Positions 44,978 to 53,604 are shown, counted from the first letter of the stretch. The stretch is DNA of 64,000 nt from Halorubrum ruber (GCF_018228765.1 NZ_CP073695.1:2837218-2901217); one strand, 5' to 3'. The notes: generated from the sequence alone by a model not told the origin. A program made the numbers and translations.

Positions 44978-46765
44978 TCACGGCGGACCGGGGGCGGCGT
45001 CGGTGTCGTCGGGGTTGCGGTCCGCGGTCGACTCGCGGTCTCCGGTCGGCTCGCGGTCCGGAGCCGACTCACAGTCAGCGGATTCGTGGTCCACGACGGA
45101 TTCGGCCGCGACGGATTCGGCCGGAACGGACTCGGTATCGGCGGACTCGGTATCGGCGGACTCGGCCGCAGCGGACCCGATATCGGTTGACTCGGAGGCG
45201 ACCGCCTCGGAGCCGGCGACCGGCGCCGTCGCCCCGCCGTCCGGTTCGGCCGCGGCCGGCCGGACTTCGGAGACCGGCGGCGGGCCGCGGTCGGCCGCCG
45301 GGAAGGAGGGGTCGGCGTCGGCGTCGGGGACGCTGATTGTCACCTCGTTGCCGTCGGCGCCGGCGTCGAACGCGAGGTCGCCGCCGGAGCGGTCCGCGAT
45401 CCAGTAGACGAGCCACAGCCCCATCCCGCCGGTGTGTCTGAGGTCGTCCATCTTCCATCGGTCGGTGATGGGGTCGCGCTCGGCCGGCGGGATCGGCGGC
45501 GCGTTGTCGCGGACCGCGATCTCGACACGGTCTGCGGGCGCGGTGACCTCGATCTCGACCGTCGGCGCCGCCTCCGCGTGCTCGATCGCGTTCTCGATCA
45601 GCTCGGCGATCGCGTAGTCGAGCTCGGGGTGCGTGAACGCGCGCACGTCGTCGGGACAGGCGACGGAGACGTCGGCGGGCGCCTCGCCCGCGTCGTCGAC
45701 GGCGTCCGCCACCGCGCGCTCGACGAGCGGCGCGACCCGGAGCGGCTGGGGTGACTCGTGTTCCCGGAGCAGGTCGATCACGCCGCGCTGCTTCTCGGCC
45801 GTGGTCAGCAGGTCGTCGGCGACACGGCGGACCGTCTCCGCGTGGTCGATCAGGTCGGCGGCGAGCTCGGCCAGGTCGACGTCCGCGGGCACCGCGTCGC
45901 CCCCCTCGGTCGCCGTCGTGGCCGCGCTGACGGCGTCGTCGACGCGGTCGGCGATCCGCTCCGCGGTGCCGTCGACGACGTTCATGTCGTTGCGGATGGT
46001 GTGCCGGAGCAGGTTGTCCATCACCGTGAGCTGGCGCTCGCGGCGGTACTCGTCGGTGACGTCGCGGGCGAACCCGGTGACCGCGACGACCTCGCCGTCT
46101 TCCCGCACGGGGCGCGCGGGCACCCTGACCCAGGTGGTCGGGCCGTCCGGGGAGCCGATCCGGTAGTCGAGGTTCGTCGGATCGCCGGCGGAGAGCCGCT
46201 CCATCGCGCACTCGACGTCCGCCCGGTCGTCGGGGTGGACGGCCTCCAAGAACACTCGCGGCCGGCGTTCGAGGGTCTCGGGGGTGATTCCGAACACCGA
46301 CTCGATCGCACCGTTAACGAACAGCAGTTCGCTCCAGTCGGCGCTGAACATCCACAACACGTCCGGCGACGTCGAGGCGATGGTCTCCAGGCGCCGCCGG
46401 GACTCGACTTCGAGGGTAATGTCGCGAGAGCTCAGCGCGTAGCCGTCGAGACCGGTCTCCGCCGGCGGAAACACGCGAGTGCGGAACCACACCCAGTCGC
46501 CGTCGGCGGTCCGGTAGCGGTACTCTAAGGGAGCGTCCGGGCGCGTGCCGTCGGCGACGAGCGCCTCGAACGCCGTCCGGACGCGGTCGACGTCGTCGGG
46601 GTGAACCAGGTCGAACGCGTCCGTCCCGACGAGCTCGTCCGGGTCGTATCCGAGCAGGTCGCGGGTGGCCGCGTTGAGGTACCGGAACCGGCCCGCCTCG
46701 TCGATCACCGCGATTTTGTCCTGCGCGAGATCGATGAGGGTCTCTGGCTCCGGCGAGCGAGACAT
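44978..46765 (-). CDS. PAS-domain sensor histidine kinase with acidic repeat tail
   Basis: A 595-residue soluble kinase. Two PAS domains lie at about 8-125 and 130-250. The H-box is NLLRHTIRNDMNVVDGTAER, the N-box DYAIAELIENAIEHAEAA, and the G-box HTGGMGLWLVYWIADRSGGD. The last 110 residues are a disordered Ser/Glu/Asp/Ala tail with repeats such as ESADTESADTESVPAES. No response regulator is adjacent, as is common for haloarchaeal PAS kinases. The ATG at 46765 is preferred to the GTG 12 bases upstream. Signal unknown. Confidence 0.88.
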   Translation of the reverse strand: MSRSPEPETLIDLAQDKIAVIDEAGRFRYLNAATRDLLGYDPDELVGTDAFDLVHPDDVDRVRTAFEALVADGTRPDAPLEYRYRTADGDWVWFRTRVFPPAETGLDGYALSSRDITLEVESRRRLETIASTSPDVLWMFSADWSELLFVNGAIESVFGITPETLERRPRVFLEAVHPDDRADVECAMERLSAGDPTNLDYRIGSPDGPTTWVRVPARPVREDGEVVAVTGFARDVTDEYRRERQLTVMDNLLRHTIRNDMNVVDGTAERIADRVDDAVSAATTATEGGDAVPADVDLAELAADLIDHAETVRRVADDLLTTAEKQRGVIDLLREHESPQPLRVAPLVERAVADAVDDAGEAPADVSVACPDDVRAFTHPELDYAIAELIENAIEHAEAAPTVEIEVTAPADRVEIAVRDNAPPIPPAERDPITDRWKMDDLRHTGGMGLWLVYWIADRSGGDLAFDAGADGNEVTISVPDADADPSFPAADRGPPPVSEVRPAAAEPDGGATAPVAGSEAVASESTDIGSAAAESADTESADTESVPAESVAAESVVDHESADCESAPDREPTGDRESTADRNPDDTDAAPGPP

Positions 46766-46920
46766 ATCGGGGACCACCCTGAACTGAAATAAAACGTTGG
46801 CCGTTCGATTATCAGATTCGAAACGCAGCCGCGCGGCGCGGCGGCGCGGCGGCGGTGCGACGGTGTAGCGCGGCGGTGTAGCGCGGCGGCGACGTGGCGA
46901 CCCACCGCCGGGAACGGCGG

Positions 46921-47304
46921 TCAGTCAGCCGAGACGCCGGGGACATCGAGCGCGGCGGCGAGAGGGTCGGCCCCGCCGTCGTCGACCGTGAGCGTCACGC
47001 CGTCGTCGCCGAGCTCGATCGCGGCGTCTCCGGCGTCGCGGACGTACTCGGCGGCGTGGTCGCCGTCCGGGTCGAACCGGACCCCCTCGGCGAGCAGCGG
47101 CGTCTCGCTCAGCAGCTCGACCTTCCGGTAGGCGGTCGAGAGCGCGATGTCGCAGTCGTCGGCGAGCTCGCTCGTCGTCTTTGGCGTCGCCGCCGCGGAA
47201 AGGATCGCCCGACAGTCGGCGTCGGCGAGCGCCTCGAACGTGGCGTCGAGCGCCGCGTCTCCCTCGGTCGTCGTCGCGTCGGTCGTGCGCGGGGGGCGTT
47301 TCAT
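46921..47304 (-). CDS. ArsR-like winged-helix regulator
   Basis: A 127-residue protein with one winged helix: FEALADADCRAILSAAATPK, TTSELADDCDIALSTAYRKV, then ETPLLAEGVRFDPDGDHAAE. This helix-turn-helix order is typical of haloarchaeal ArsR/HTH_20 regulators. The ATG at 47304 is the first start after the divergent intergenic region shared with the HTH_10 gene at 47419. The two genes may share control. Target unknown. Confidence 0.8.
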   Translation of the reverse strand: MKRPPRTTDATTTEGDAALDATFEALADADCRAILSAAATPKTTSELADDCDIALSTAYRKVELLSETPLLAEGVRFDPDGDHAAEYVRDAGDAAIELGDDGVTLTVDDGGADPLAAALDVPGVSAD

Positions 47305-47418
47305 ATCTGTAGAGAAGGGCTCCACGCCCCCGAACAGTGGCCCATCATATGCTGGGTGTTTTATACTGGGCGGCGCGCCCGCCAACGTTTTTGCCCGGGG
47401 CGGGTACGGACGAACGAG

Positions 47419-48051
47419 ATGGGATCGGGAATCCGGGCGGAGGTCTCGCTGCCGACCGCGCTGTCCCCGTTCGACGGCGTCGTCGACGGGGCGACACCGG
47501 TCACCGAGGTCGCGCGCTGCGCGCCCGCCGACGACCGCGAGCGCGTGGTCGTGGAGTTCATCGCGGACGCCGACCTCTCGGTCCCCGAGGGAGTCGAGGT
47601 CGTCTTCGACTACGGCGGCCGGGCGGCGTACCGGTTCGAGGCGGCCGTCGACCCCGACTCGCCGTTCGTCGTCCTCGACCGCCACGAGACGCCAGTCTCG
47701 GAGGCGACGGTCCGCGACGGCCGGCTCCGGATCACCTTCCACGCGAGCGACCTGCCGACGCTGCGGTCGGTCTTAGAGGCGTTCCGCGACGCCTGTCCGG
47801 ACATGGAGGTGAAGCGCTTACTCCAGTCGACGACGACACCGACGGAGTCGGACCTCGTGACCGTCGACCGGAGCGAGCTGACGGAGCGCCAGCGCGAGGT
47901 GCTGGCGGCCGCCTACGAGGCGGGCTACTTCGACCACCCGAAGGGGGCCAACGCCGGCGAGGTCGCCGAGTCGCTGGGGATCGGGCGCTCGACGTTCACG
48001 GAACACGTCGCGGCCGCCCAGCGGAAGCTGTTCGGGGCGCTGCTTAATTGA
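47419..48051 (+). CDS. Bat-type HTH_10 transcriptional regulator
   Basis: A 210-residue member of the bacterio-opsin-activator-like family. The N-terminal 140 residues are the haloarchaeal sensor-associated domain (IRAEVSLPTALSPFDGVVDG). The C-terminal HTH_10 domain is LTERQREVLAAAYEAGYFDH, then AGEVAESLGIGRSTFTEHVA. These regulators respond to oxygen, light or other signals. The ATG at 47419 fits homologues; a TTTTATACT box lies about 55 bp upstream. It is divergent from the ArsR-like gene. Confidence 0.85.
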   Translation: MGSGIRAEVSLPTALSPFDGVVDGATPVTEVARCAPADDRERVVVEFIADADLSVPEGVEVVFDYGGRAAYRFEAAVDPDSPFVVLDRHETPVSEATVRDGRLRITFHASDLPTLRSVLEAFRDACPDMEVKRLLQSTTTPTESDLVTVDRSELTERQREVLAAAYEAGYFDHPKGANAGEVAESLGIGRSTFTEHVAAAQRKLFGALLN

Positions 48052-48125
48052 GGATCGTTCATCACATTTCGAACTCGCGAGAATCCGCGGCCCGTTTGAT
48101 GAGCGTGGGGGTCGTACCCACAGGT

Positions 48126-48284
48126 ATGGCGGGGCGATCCACCCACACCTTCGTCTGCCCGGAGTGTCGGCGCTCGATCGAGGTGGACGACGCGATACGG
48201 GAGACGCTGCTCGAGACGGGCTGCGTCGTCTGCGGGGCACCGGTCACCGAGGAGGACGTGGGCTCGGCGCCGGAGATGGGCTGA
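48126..48284 (+). CDS. Small zinc-ribbon protein
   Basis: A 52-residue protein with two CX2C knuckles: FVCPECRRSIEVDDAIRE and CVVCGAPVTEEDVGS. This is the pattern of a haloarchaeal single zinc-ribbon mini-protein family (I think DUF7560, not verified). The ATG at 48126 starts MAGRSTHTFVCPEC. It follows the HTH_10 gene in the same direction. Function unknown. Confidence 0.7.
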   Translation: MAGRSTHTFVCPECRRSIEVDDAIRETLLETGCVVCGAPVTEEDVGSAPEMG

Positions 48285-48421
48285 GCGGCGCCGTCGGCGA
48301 CCGATCCGGAGCGCTCCGCCAGTGTCGTCGACACGGCGCAGCGGCGCCAGCCCCCCGCGAGCCCCCGCCCCGTCGCGCGTCGTCTCGTGCCCTTTATCAC
48401 CTCGTGCGGAGACATTCGGGT

Positions 48422-48877
48422 ATGCCGACGAACAGCGAGGTCGAGATGTCGCCGGCCGAGGTGGACGCGCACCTGTCCCGCCACGAGACGGGGGTCCTCG
48501 CGCTCGCGCGCGGCGACGCGCCGTACGCCATCCCGATCTCCTACGGGTACGACGCCGACGAGCGCGCGCTGTACCTCCGGCTGGTGTCGACGCCCGACAG
48601 CGAGAAGCGCGAGTTCCTCGCGTCGACGCCGGAGGCCCGCGTGGTCGTCTACGAAGAGGACGGCGACGAGTACGCGAGCGTCGTCGGCGTCGGCCCGCTC
48701 GAACGAGTCGACCTCGACGAGCTCACCCCCGAGACGATCGCGCAGTACGGCGAGACGCAGCGCCCGCTGTTCGAGATCTGGGCCGACGACAAGCCGGAGC
48801 TGGACATCGAGCTCTACCGCTTCACGCCGGAGACGTTGACCGGGCGGACAGTCGTCGTCGAGCGCGACGAGGAGTAG
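48422..48877 (+). CDS. Pyridoxamine 5'-phosphate oxidase-family flavin protein
   Basis: A 151-residue split-barrel FMN-binding protein. SRHETGVLALARGDAPYAIP and ISYGYDADERALYLRLVSTP are the typical first barrel strands, and FLASTPEARVVVYEEDGDEY the next. Family members bind FMN, haem or F420; haloarchaea have many with no known substrate. The ATG at 48422 lies about 28 bp behind a CTTTATCA box, so the transcript is probably leaderless. Confidence 0.85.
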   Translation: MPTNSEVEMSPAEVDAHLSRHETGVLALARGDAPYAIPISYGYDADERALYLRLVSTPDSEKREFLASTPEARVVVYEEDGDEYASVVGVGPLERVDLDELTPETIAQYGETQRPLFEIWADDKPELDIELYRFTPETLTGRTVVVERDEE

Positions 48878-48950
48878 GCGGTCTGGGTGGTGACCGATCG
48901 GAGACAGTGAGGCGAGGATCGGGCCTGCGGAACGAACGATGATTTTGTGG

Positions 48951-48980
48951 TTGACATTCTCCCTGCCCTGAGGAGCGGGA
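48951..48980. mobile_element. Possible IS200/IS605-type end remnant
   Basis: The stretch TTGACATTCTCCCTGCCCTG continuing to GAGGAGCGGGATTT resembles the terminal hairpin of haloarchaeal IS200/IS605 (TnpB-carrying) elements, which often read gttgacattctcc followed by a CCCGC-rich hairpin. No transposase is near and only one end is present. It lies directly before a gene fragment that lacks a start codon. Weak assignment. Confidence 0.3.
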
Positions 48981-49007
48981 TTTTTATTTTGTAACTTCCA
49001 GAACACC

Positions 49008-49184
49008 ACACAGATAGCGTCCAGTAGCGATTCCACAACCTCGGTCGATGACGAAGTCCGCAGCCTGTACGAGCGGTATCAGTCGGCCGAAACGGACGCG
49101 GAACGCCGAGCGATCGCCTTGAAGATGGGTGAACTCGACGGTCGACGACACGCGGTCATCTACGAGCAGCTCGAAACAGAGTAA
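49008..49184 (+). pseudogene. 5'-truncated small gene fragment
   Basis: An open frame on the plus strand ends at 49184 and reads VRSLYERYQSAETDAERRAI, then ALKMGELDGRRHAVIYEQLE-TE. It looks like a real helical haloarchaeal protein, but a stop precedes it in frame and no start codon is available before the internal MGELDGRRH. The IS-like end just upstream suggests it lost its 5' part. The rest of the 48878-49336 gap shows nothing else. Function unknown. Confidence 0.4.
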
Positions 49185-49336
49185 CTGTTTTTCCGGATCC
49201 CGGCTCTCAGTGCGACTCGATTCGAACGCGCTCGCCGAGCATCGTCCGCTGCGAGCGCCGCCGCTGGCGGCGTGAGCGTGACGAGGAGTAGCGATTTTCT
49301 GATCTGCCGGCGTTCGTTTCGCGTTCTCGGGAGGAG

Positions 49337-49822
49337 TCACGGCGCGGCAGCGGCCGCGTCGTCGGCCTCCGGATCGAACGGGAGGTTGATGACGAGTTCG
49401 TCGAACCAGACGACCGGGCGCTTGCGCTGGCCGTCTTCCTCGAAGAAGATGATTCCCAGTCGGGCGAGCCGACCGAGTTCCTCGTGGACGTTCTTCACGT
49501 CCCGGTCGACGACCCGTGCGGCCTCATTGATGCTGGCCGGCTCGTCTCGGCGGACCGCTTCAATGAGATCGAGGACACGCGGCGTCAGCGTCGCCATGAG
49601 GTCGTCGTAGCTGGCGAACGCGAGCGTCGGCGTGGCGTCGGTCGCGTCGCCCCGTTCGAGCGTCTCGATCGCGTCGGTGACGTCGTCGTGGAACTCGCCG
49701 GACGAGTTCACGGTCACGACGAGGGTCGATTCGGCTCGAAGCCGTTCGCGCTCCATCGGGTGTAGCGGCGGCGTGGTGTCGGTCATGGATATCACCGTGG
49801 CGTCGTCGGTCAGTGAGGCCAC
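49337..49822 (-). CDS. HVO_A0114-family putative DNA-binding protein
   Basis: A 161-residue winged-helix protein. LAFASYDDLMATLTPRVLDL is followed by the helix-turn-helix ASINEAARVVDRDVKNVHEE and the wing LGIIFFEEDGQRKRPVVWFD, the haloarchaeal HVO_A0114 pattern. Relatives act as antitoxin-like partners of TumE-type toxins, but no TumE gene is visible here. The GTG at 49822 is listed; an ATG at 49786 is possible. A CATTGGT/ACCAATG palindrome six bases upstream suggests self-repression. It follows the DUF3368 toxin gene by 33 bp on the same strand. Confidence 0.75.
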   Translation of the reverse strand: MASLTDDATVISMTDTTPPLHPMERERLRAESTLVVTVNSSGEFHDDVTDAIETLERGDATDATPTLAFASYDDLMATLTPRVLDLIEAVRRDEPASINEAARVVDRDVKNVHEELGRLARLGIIFFEEDGQRKRPVVWFDELVINLPFDPEADDAAAAAP

Positions 49823-49827
49823 CCATT

Positions 49828-49847
49828 CATTGGTACACAGACCAATG
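49828..49847. promoter_or_regulatory. Inverted repeat CATTGGT-N6-ACCAATG
   Basis: A perfect 7-bp inverted repeat directly before the start of the HVO_A0114-family gene, in the 33-bp gap behind the toxin gene. It is placed like an operator over the promoter. The natural candidate to bind it is the downstream regulator itself. Confidence 0.45.
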
Positions 49848-49855
49848 GTATCAGG

Positions 49856-50326
49856 TTATTGTTCATCGAGCATTTGGATGCCACGCTCTATGACCGTCTC
49901 AGAGATGAACAAACTCGTTTCACGTTGGAGTGCGCGCATACGAGATTTCGCCTCGTCTTTATCGAGTACCTCGCGACCGTAGCCGAGTGCGATAATGCCG
50001 ACGGTACCGTGTACGTCGACGCCAGCGTCGGATGCGGCCTCCCGGGCAGCCAGGTCATCCGTCAGCAGGACGACGCTTCGATCCTTCGCGATCGCAATTG
50101 CGGCGCGCTCTCCCGCATCCAGTTCTGTTTCGTCAACTCGACGTTCGTCGGCTTCGATGAGTTCGTACGAGAGATCCGATAGCCCGGCAGGAACACCACC
50201 GGACTCGACTTCCTCGTAGACAGTCTTTGGAACGAGGAGTGTGTCGAACGTCGCGAGTAGTTCCAGCGAATCGATTTCGGCAAGATGAATGAGCGGTCCC
50301 GCGTCCGAGACTGCCGCGAGTGTCAC
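49856..50326 (-). CDS. DUF3368 PIN-like toxin (VapC-type)
   Basis: A 156-residue protein. VSDAGPLIHLAEIDSLELLA gives the first acidic PIN residue. The conserved DERRVDETELDAGERAAIAI carries the E-x-A segment, and LLTDDLAAREAASDAGVDVH the next acidic pair. HGTVGIIALGYGREVLDKDE is the DUF3368 hallmark. PIN proteins are ribonucleases. The start is a GTG at 50326 that overlaps the stop of the antitoxin gene (GTGA); a longer frame starting at 50368 would add an arginine-rich lead and is less likely. Confidence 0.85.
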   Translation of the reverse strand: MTLAAVSDAGPLIHLAEIDSLELLATFDTLLVPKTVYEEVESGGVPAGLSDLSYELIEADERRVDETELDAGERAAIAIAKDRSVVLLTDDLAAREAASDAGVDVHGTVGIIALGYGREVLDKDEAKSRMRALQRETSLFISETVIERGIQMLDEQ

Positions 50327-50574
50327 GCGTTCAGGCCCCAGTCGACGTCGTCCTCGACGATCGAACACTCTCGGTCGGCACGCTCGACCGTCGCCCGCCC
50401 GACACGGTCGATCGCCGCGGCACGGTCGAGGTCGCCGGCGAGGTATTGCGCGAGGACGAGGTCTTCCCAGAGGGCTTCGAGGCCTCGTTCGAGGGCGCGC
50501 TCGAAGACCTCGGACTCGGAGAGCTCGCGAGCCGCCGCGATTTCGCGTACGCGGTCGGATATCTCAGCAGCCAT
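50323..50574 (-). CDS. UPF0175-like antitoxin
   Basis: An 83-residue helical protein: ISDRVREIAAARELSESEVF, then ERALERGLEALWEDLVLAQY and LAGDLDRAAAIDRVGRATVE. The layout fits UPF0175 or similar ribbon-helix-helix antitoxins that pair with DUF3368 toxins. Its stop overlaps the toxin start, as usual for such pairs. The C-terminus (DDVDWGLNA) is likely to contact the toxin. The region upstream (50575-50775) shows no further gene. Confidence 0.75.
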   Translation of the reverse strand: MAAEISDRVREIAAARELSESEVFERALERGLEALWEDLVLAQYLAGDLDRAAAIDRVGRATVERADRECSIVEDDVDWGLNA

Positions 50575-50775
50575 ACCGCGTCTTTGCCCGCCGACGTTCT
50601 TAAATCCGCGTCCGCCCGGAGAAATCCTAGATCCCGAACCGGGTCACGAGTCGTTCTGCTCGGAAGCGACGAGCGAACTCGGCGTCAGAACACGACACCC
50701 GATCACGACGAGCGCGAGCGCCGCCGCTCGCTGTCGCTCAGCAGTCGAGCGCGATAAAGAAAGACCGCGTGTGGG

Positions 50776-50793
50776 TCGGCCCGCGTGGGCCGA
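50776..50793 (-). terminator. Hairpin terminator of the S-layer gene
   Basis: TCGGCCC and GGGCCGA form a perfect 7-bp stem with a 4-base loop, about 40 bp after the stop of the S-layer gene on the minus strand. A T-rich stretch (TCTTTCTTTATC on the transcript strand) follows about 15 bases on. Consistent with transcript termination of a very highly expressed gene. Confidence 0.5.
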
Positions 50794-50832
50794 TGGTTGG
50801 AGGCTACGGGTCGCGACCGTTAGACAACGATG

Positions 50833-53430
50833 TTACTCGTTGCGGCGGGTCGCGAGCAGCGCAGCGGCGATGAGCGCGACGAGCGCGACGAGCGCACCGA
50901 AGCCGGGCGTGCCGTCTTCGGTCTCACCGTCACCTTCGCCGTCGCCTTCACCGTCGCCTTCGCCGTCGCCTTCGCCGTCACCTTCGCCGTCACCTTCGCC
51001 GTCGCCTTCGCCGTCGCCTTCGCCGTCACCCTCACCATCGCCTTCGCCGTCGCCGTCGTCGGCGGCCTCGATGGTCAGCGTGCCGGTTGCCTCGTCGTCG
51101 TCAGTCGCGACGCCGTGCTCGTAGTCGCCGGCCTCGAGGCCGGACGTGTCGGCGGTGAACTCAACCGTCTGGGTCGCGCCGGATTCCAGCGTGACCTCAG
51201 TCGTGTCGAGCTCCTCGCCGTCGAGCGTGAGCGCGACGGTCTGCGTGCCTTCCGCGTCGCCGGTGTTCTCGATCGTCGCGGAGACGTCGACCGAGTCACC
51301 AGCGGTCGCGGTGGCTTCCTGCGGGCTCAGGTCGGAGACCTCGAAGGTCGCCTCGCCCTCGCCGCCGCCGACCGATTCGACGACCGTGCCGTCGGCCTCA
51401 GCCTGCTCCGCGAACGGAGCGTTCTGAGTGGTCACGGTGAAGTTGTTGCCCACAGAGGCGTCGCTGAAGTCGAGCTCGTCGGCAGTGAACGTGCCGTCGG
51501 CCGAGACTTCAACGCTGGACTGCGAGACAACGAAGCCGGGGGTGACGTCGTCGGCCGAGCGAGCACGGATGTTAAGCGTGTTGCCGGGCGCGACGTTCGT
51601 CGTACCCTCAATGACCTGACCCTCAGCGTTCGTGACTTCCACCGGCGTATCGAACTCGCCCGTGGGCTCCACGACACTGAACTGGGTCGTTACGGTCTGG
51701 TAGAAGTCGCTGATGTCACCGTCGTCGAGCTCCTCCTGGTTCGGGTTGAGGAGCCGTTCGTCCTTGATGCGGAGACGGACGTTGAACTCGTCGTCGAAGG
51801 CAACACTGCGACTATCCTGTTCGAGCTGGACGTCCTGACTGCGGAACGCGATGTAGTACGCGCCGTCACCCTCGATGACGGAGATGCCGTCACCGGTGGT
51901 GGCCGTCTCGGAGAGGTTGACGGTCTTCGGCTGCGAGTTCGGCGGCGTAGTCGCGTCAGTCTGCTGGATGCGGAGATCGATGCCGCTGCGGTCGTCACCG
52001 CTCAGCGCACCGAGCAGGCCGGTTTTGTCGTCGAACGTGGCGTTCTCGTTGGAGAGGCCAGCAGCGAAGAGACCCTCAAGGCCGGTCGCTTCGACCTCGT
52101 GGATAATGTAGTCGCCGTTGGCGATCTCGCTCTGCTGAACGACCGTGCCGTTCTCGGCCGCGTTCAGGATGTCCTCCTCGTTTTCAACATCGTCGAAGAC
52201 CTCTTCCGAGGTTGTCCAGATGTTGAAAGCGTCCACCGAGCGCTCCTCAATGGAGAGGTCGCCCACGGTGTCCGAGTTGTCGTTGTTGATCTGCTCGAAG
52301 CTCGTCGAGTCGAGCTCCATCGGGTACGTACCCGTGGCGAGGATGTCGTCGAGGTTGTCGCTACTCTGCGGGTTGGTGTCGTTCAGGCCGACAGACGGAT
52401 CGTCGTCCTCGTACTCACCAACTACAGTGACGAGGTCACTATCCTCGGAGATGTTCGTACCAGCGGTGTACGTGTTGAATCCGAGCGTAACCTCGTCGTT
52501 GCCGTTGGCGTCAACGGTGACGTTCGCGGAGTAGCCGACCTCTTCCTCGTCGCCGATGCGGAGGAAGGCCTGATCAGCGTCACCCTCGAAGGTGAGCGTA
52601 ATCTCGGCCACGTCACCCTGGTCGGCGGTGATGAAGCTGTTCTCGAAGTCAACCTCGCCCTCACCGATGTCGGAGACGTTGACGGTCGCGGTGTCTTCCG
52701 CGTCCGTGTCGGTCACGGAGAAGTCAACGTCGTACTCGCCGGCATCAACGTCGGTGAAGTCGATATCATGGTCGCCCTCAGCGTCCTCAATGAGGACCGC
52801 TTCCTCATCCGGGTCGAAGGTCGCGTTAGCGCTACCTTCGAGCTGAGTCGCGTCGTTGTCGAGGATGAAGTCGTAGTCCTCCTCGTCAGTCAGACCGTCG
52901 ATCGACAGGGTGACGTTGTAGTCGTTCCGCAAGTCGGAACTGATCGAGAGCGTCGAGTCGGAACTCTCGCCGCCGTTGTCGACCTCAGTAGGGTCGAACT
53001 CGGCGTCAAGTCCCTGCTGGACAATCTCGAAGCTCGAATTGTTCCTGTCGAACTCAGAGGTACCAATGCTCTGGAGGAAGTAGTCTCCCGTCTGGAGACC
53101 ATCAGTATCGAACTTTACATAGTCGCTACCGTTGGTATTTGTCTGAACCTGAAGTGAGGCAACCGGTGTCGACGAGTCGTCTCCGGTTGAGCGCCGGAGC
53201 TGGACGTCGTCGGTACTATCTACTTCTGTGCCTACGACAACGTTCTGACCGGAGTAGATAAGGCTACCCTGAAGGTCAGACGCGTTGTCGAAGTTTGCGT
53301 CTGCATCGACATCGTTGACTGCCGCCGCAGCGGGCGCAGCAGCGAAGCCAACGGCAACCATGGAAATAACCATGACTGCAGCAAAGAAGACCGAATTGGC
53401 CTTCTTGCGTGTACTATTGTCGTTTGTCAT
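50833..53430 (-). CDS. csg: S-layer major cell surface glycoprotein
   Basis: An 865-residue secreted protein that probably forms the cell wall lattice. A signal peptide is clear (FFAAVMVISMVAVGFAAAPA, cleaved near residue 37). Bgl-like and beta-sandwich repeats follow with many NxS/T sequons. The last 30 residues carry the archaeosortase signal: PGFGALVALVALIAAALLA then TRRNE (PGF-CTERM). A GDGE-type acidic linker precedes it instead of the Thr-rich stretch of other species. The ATG at 53430 is chosen as the signal-peptide start. AglB and sugar genes next door fit N-glycosylation of this protein. Confidence 0.93.
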   Translation of the reverse strand: MTNDNSTRKKANSVFFAAVMVISMVAVGFAAAPAAAAVNDVDADANFDNASDLQGSLIYSGQNVVVGTEVDSTDDVQLRRSTGDDSSTPVASLQVQTNTNGSDYVKFDTDGLQTGDYFLQSIGTSEFDRNNSSFEIVQQGLDAEFDPTEVDNGGESSDSTLSISSDLRNDYNVTLSIDGLTDEEDYDFILDNDATQLEGSANATFDPDEEAVLIEDAEGDHDIDFTDVDAGEYDVDFSVTDTDAEDTATVNVSDIGEGEVDFENSFITADQGDVAEITLTFEGDADQAFLRIGDEEEVGYSANVTVDANGNDEVTLGFNTYTAGTNISEDSDLVTVVGEYEDDDPSVGLNDTNPQSSDNLDDILATGTYPMELDSTSFEQINNDNSDTVGDLSIEERSVDAFNIWTTSEEVFDDVENEEDILNAAENGTVVQQSEIANGDYIIHEVEATGLEGLFAAGLSNENATFDDKTGLLGALSGDDRSGIDLRIQQTDATTPPNSQPKTVNLSETATTGDGISVIEGDGAYYIAFRSQDVQLEQDSRSVAFDDEFNVRLRIKDERLLNPNQEELDDGDISDFYQTVTTQFSVVEPTGEFDTPVEVTNAEGQVIEGTTNVAPGNTLNIRARSADDVTPGFVVSQSSVEVSADGTFTADELDFSDASVGNNFTVTTQNAPFAEQAEADGTVVESVGGGEGEATFEVSDLSPQEATATAGDSVDVSATIENTGDAEGTQTVALTLDGEELDTTEVTLESGATQTVEFTADTSGLEAGDYEHGVATDDDEATGTLTIEAADDGDGEGDGEGDGEGDGEGDGEGDGEGDGEGDGEGDGEGDGEGDGETEDGTPGFGALVALVALIAAALLATRRNE
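50926..51060 (-). repeat. Hexanucleotide-type tandem repeat coding (GDGE)n
   Basis: Units of 12 bases encoding Gly-Asp-Gly-Glu are repeated about eleven times inside the S-layer gene, just before the PGF-CTERM. The exact unit count can change by slippage without shifting the frame. It gives a flexible acidic spacer between the lattice and the membrane anchor. Confidence 0.85.
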
Positions 53431-53595
53431 TGTTGTTGTTGTGGTCTGCGTCGCGACAGTCTGCTTTGTCCTCGCCTGAGTCGCCCGTTCGTCGTCTGCC
53501 AACATACTCGATGTGGAACAGCCGAACTTGGCGCGGATTACTCGCGGTCGTGTCGCATTGTGGGGTAGGGGCTGCGACCGATGATTGCGGCGGTT

Positions 53596-53604
53596 AGTAT
53601 AAGT
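53596..53604 (-). promoter_or_regulatory. Probable promoter of the S-layer gene, with long leader
   Basis: On the minus strand CTTATACTA reads as a haloarchaeal TATA box, 165 bp before the ATG at 53430. This would give a 5' leader of roughly 140 nt, unlike the leaderless genes elsewhere in the window. The whole gene-free stretch 53431-53925 lies between this gene and aglB, and apart from this promoter I see no other feature. Confidence 0.4.

Noticed and set aside
46894-47418. Long N-terminal extension of the HTH_10 regulator
   Set aside because: The extension lies antisense to the ArsR-like gene and is not found in the family. Start set at 47419.
50830-53157. 775-residue plus-strand open frame opposite the S-layer gene
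   Set aside because: It looks smooth because GAC/GTC-type codons read well on both strands. The minus strand has signal peptide, sequons and PGF-CTERM, so it is the true gene.
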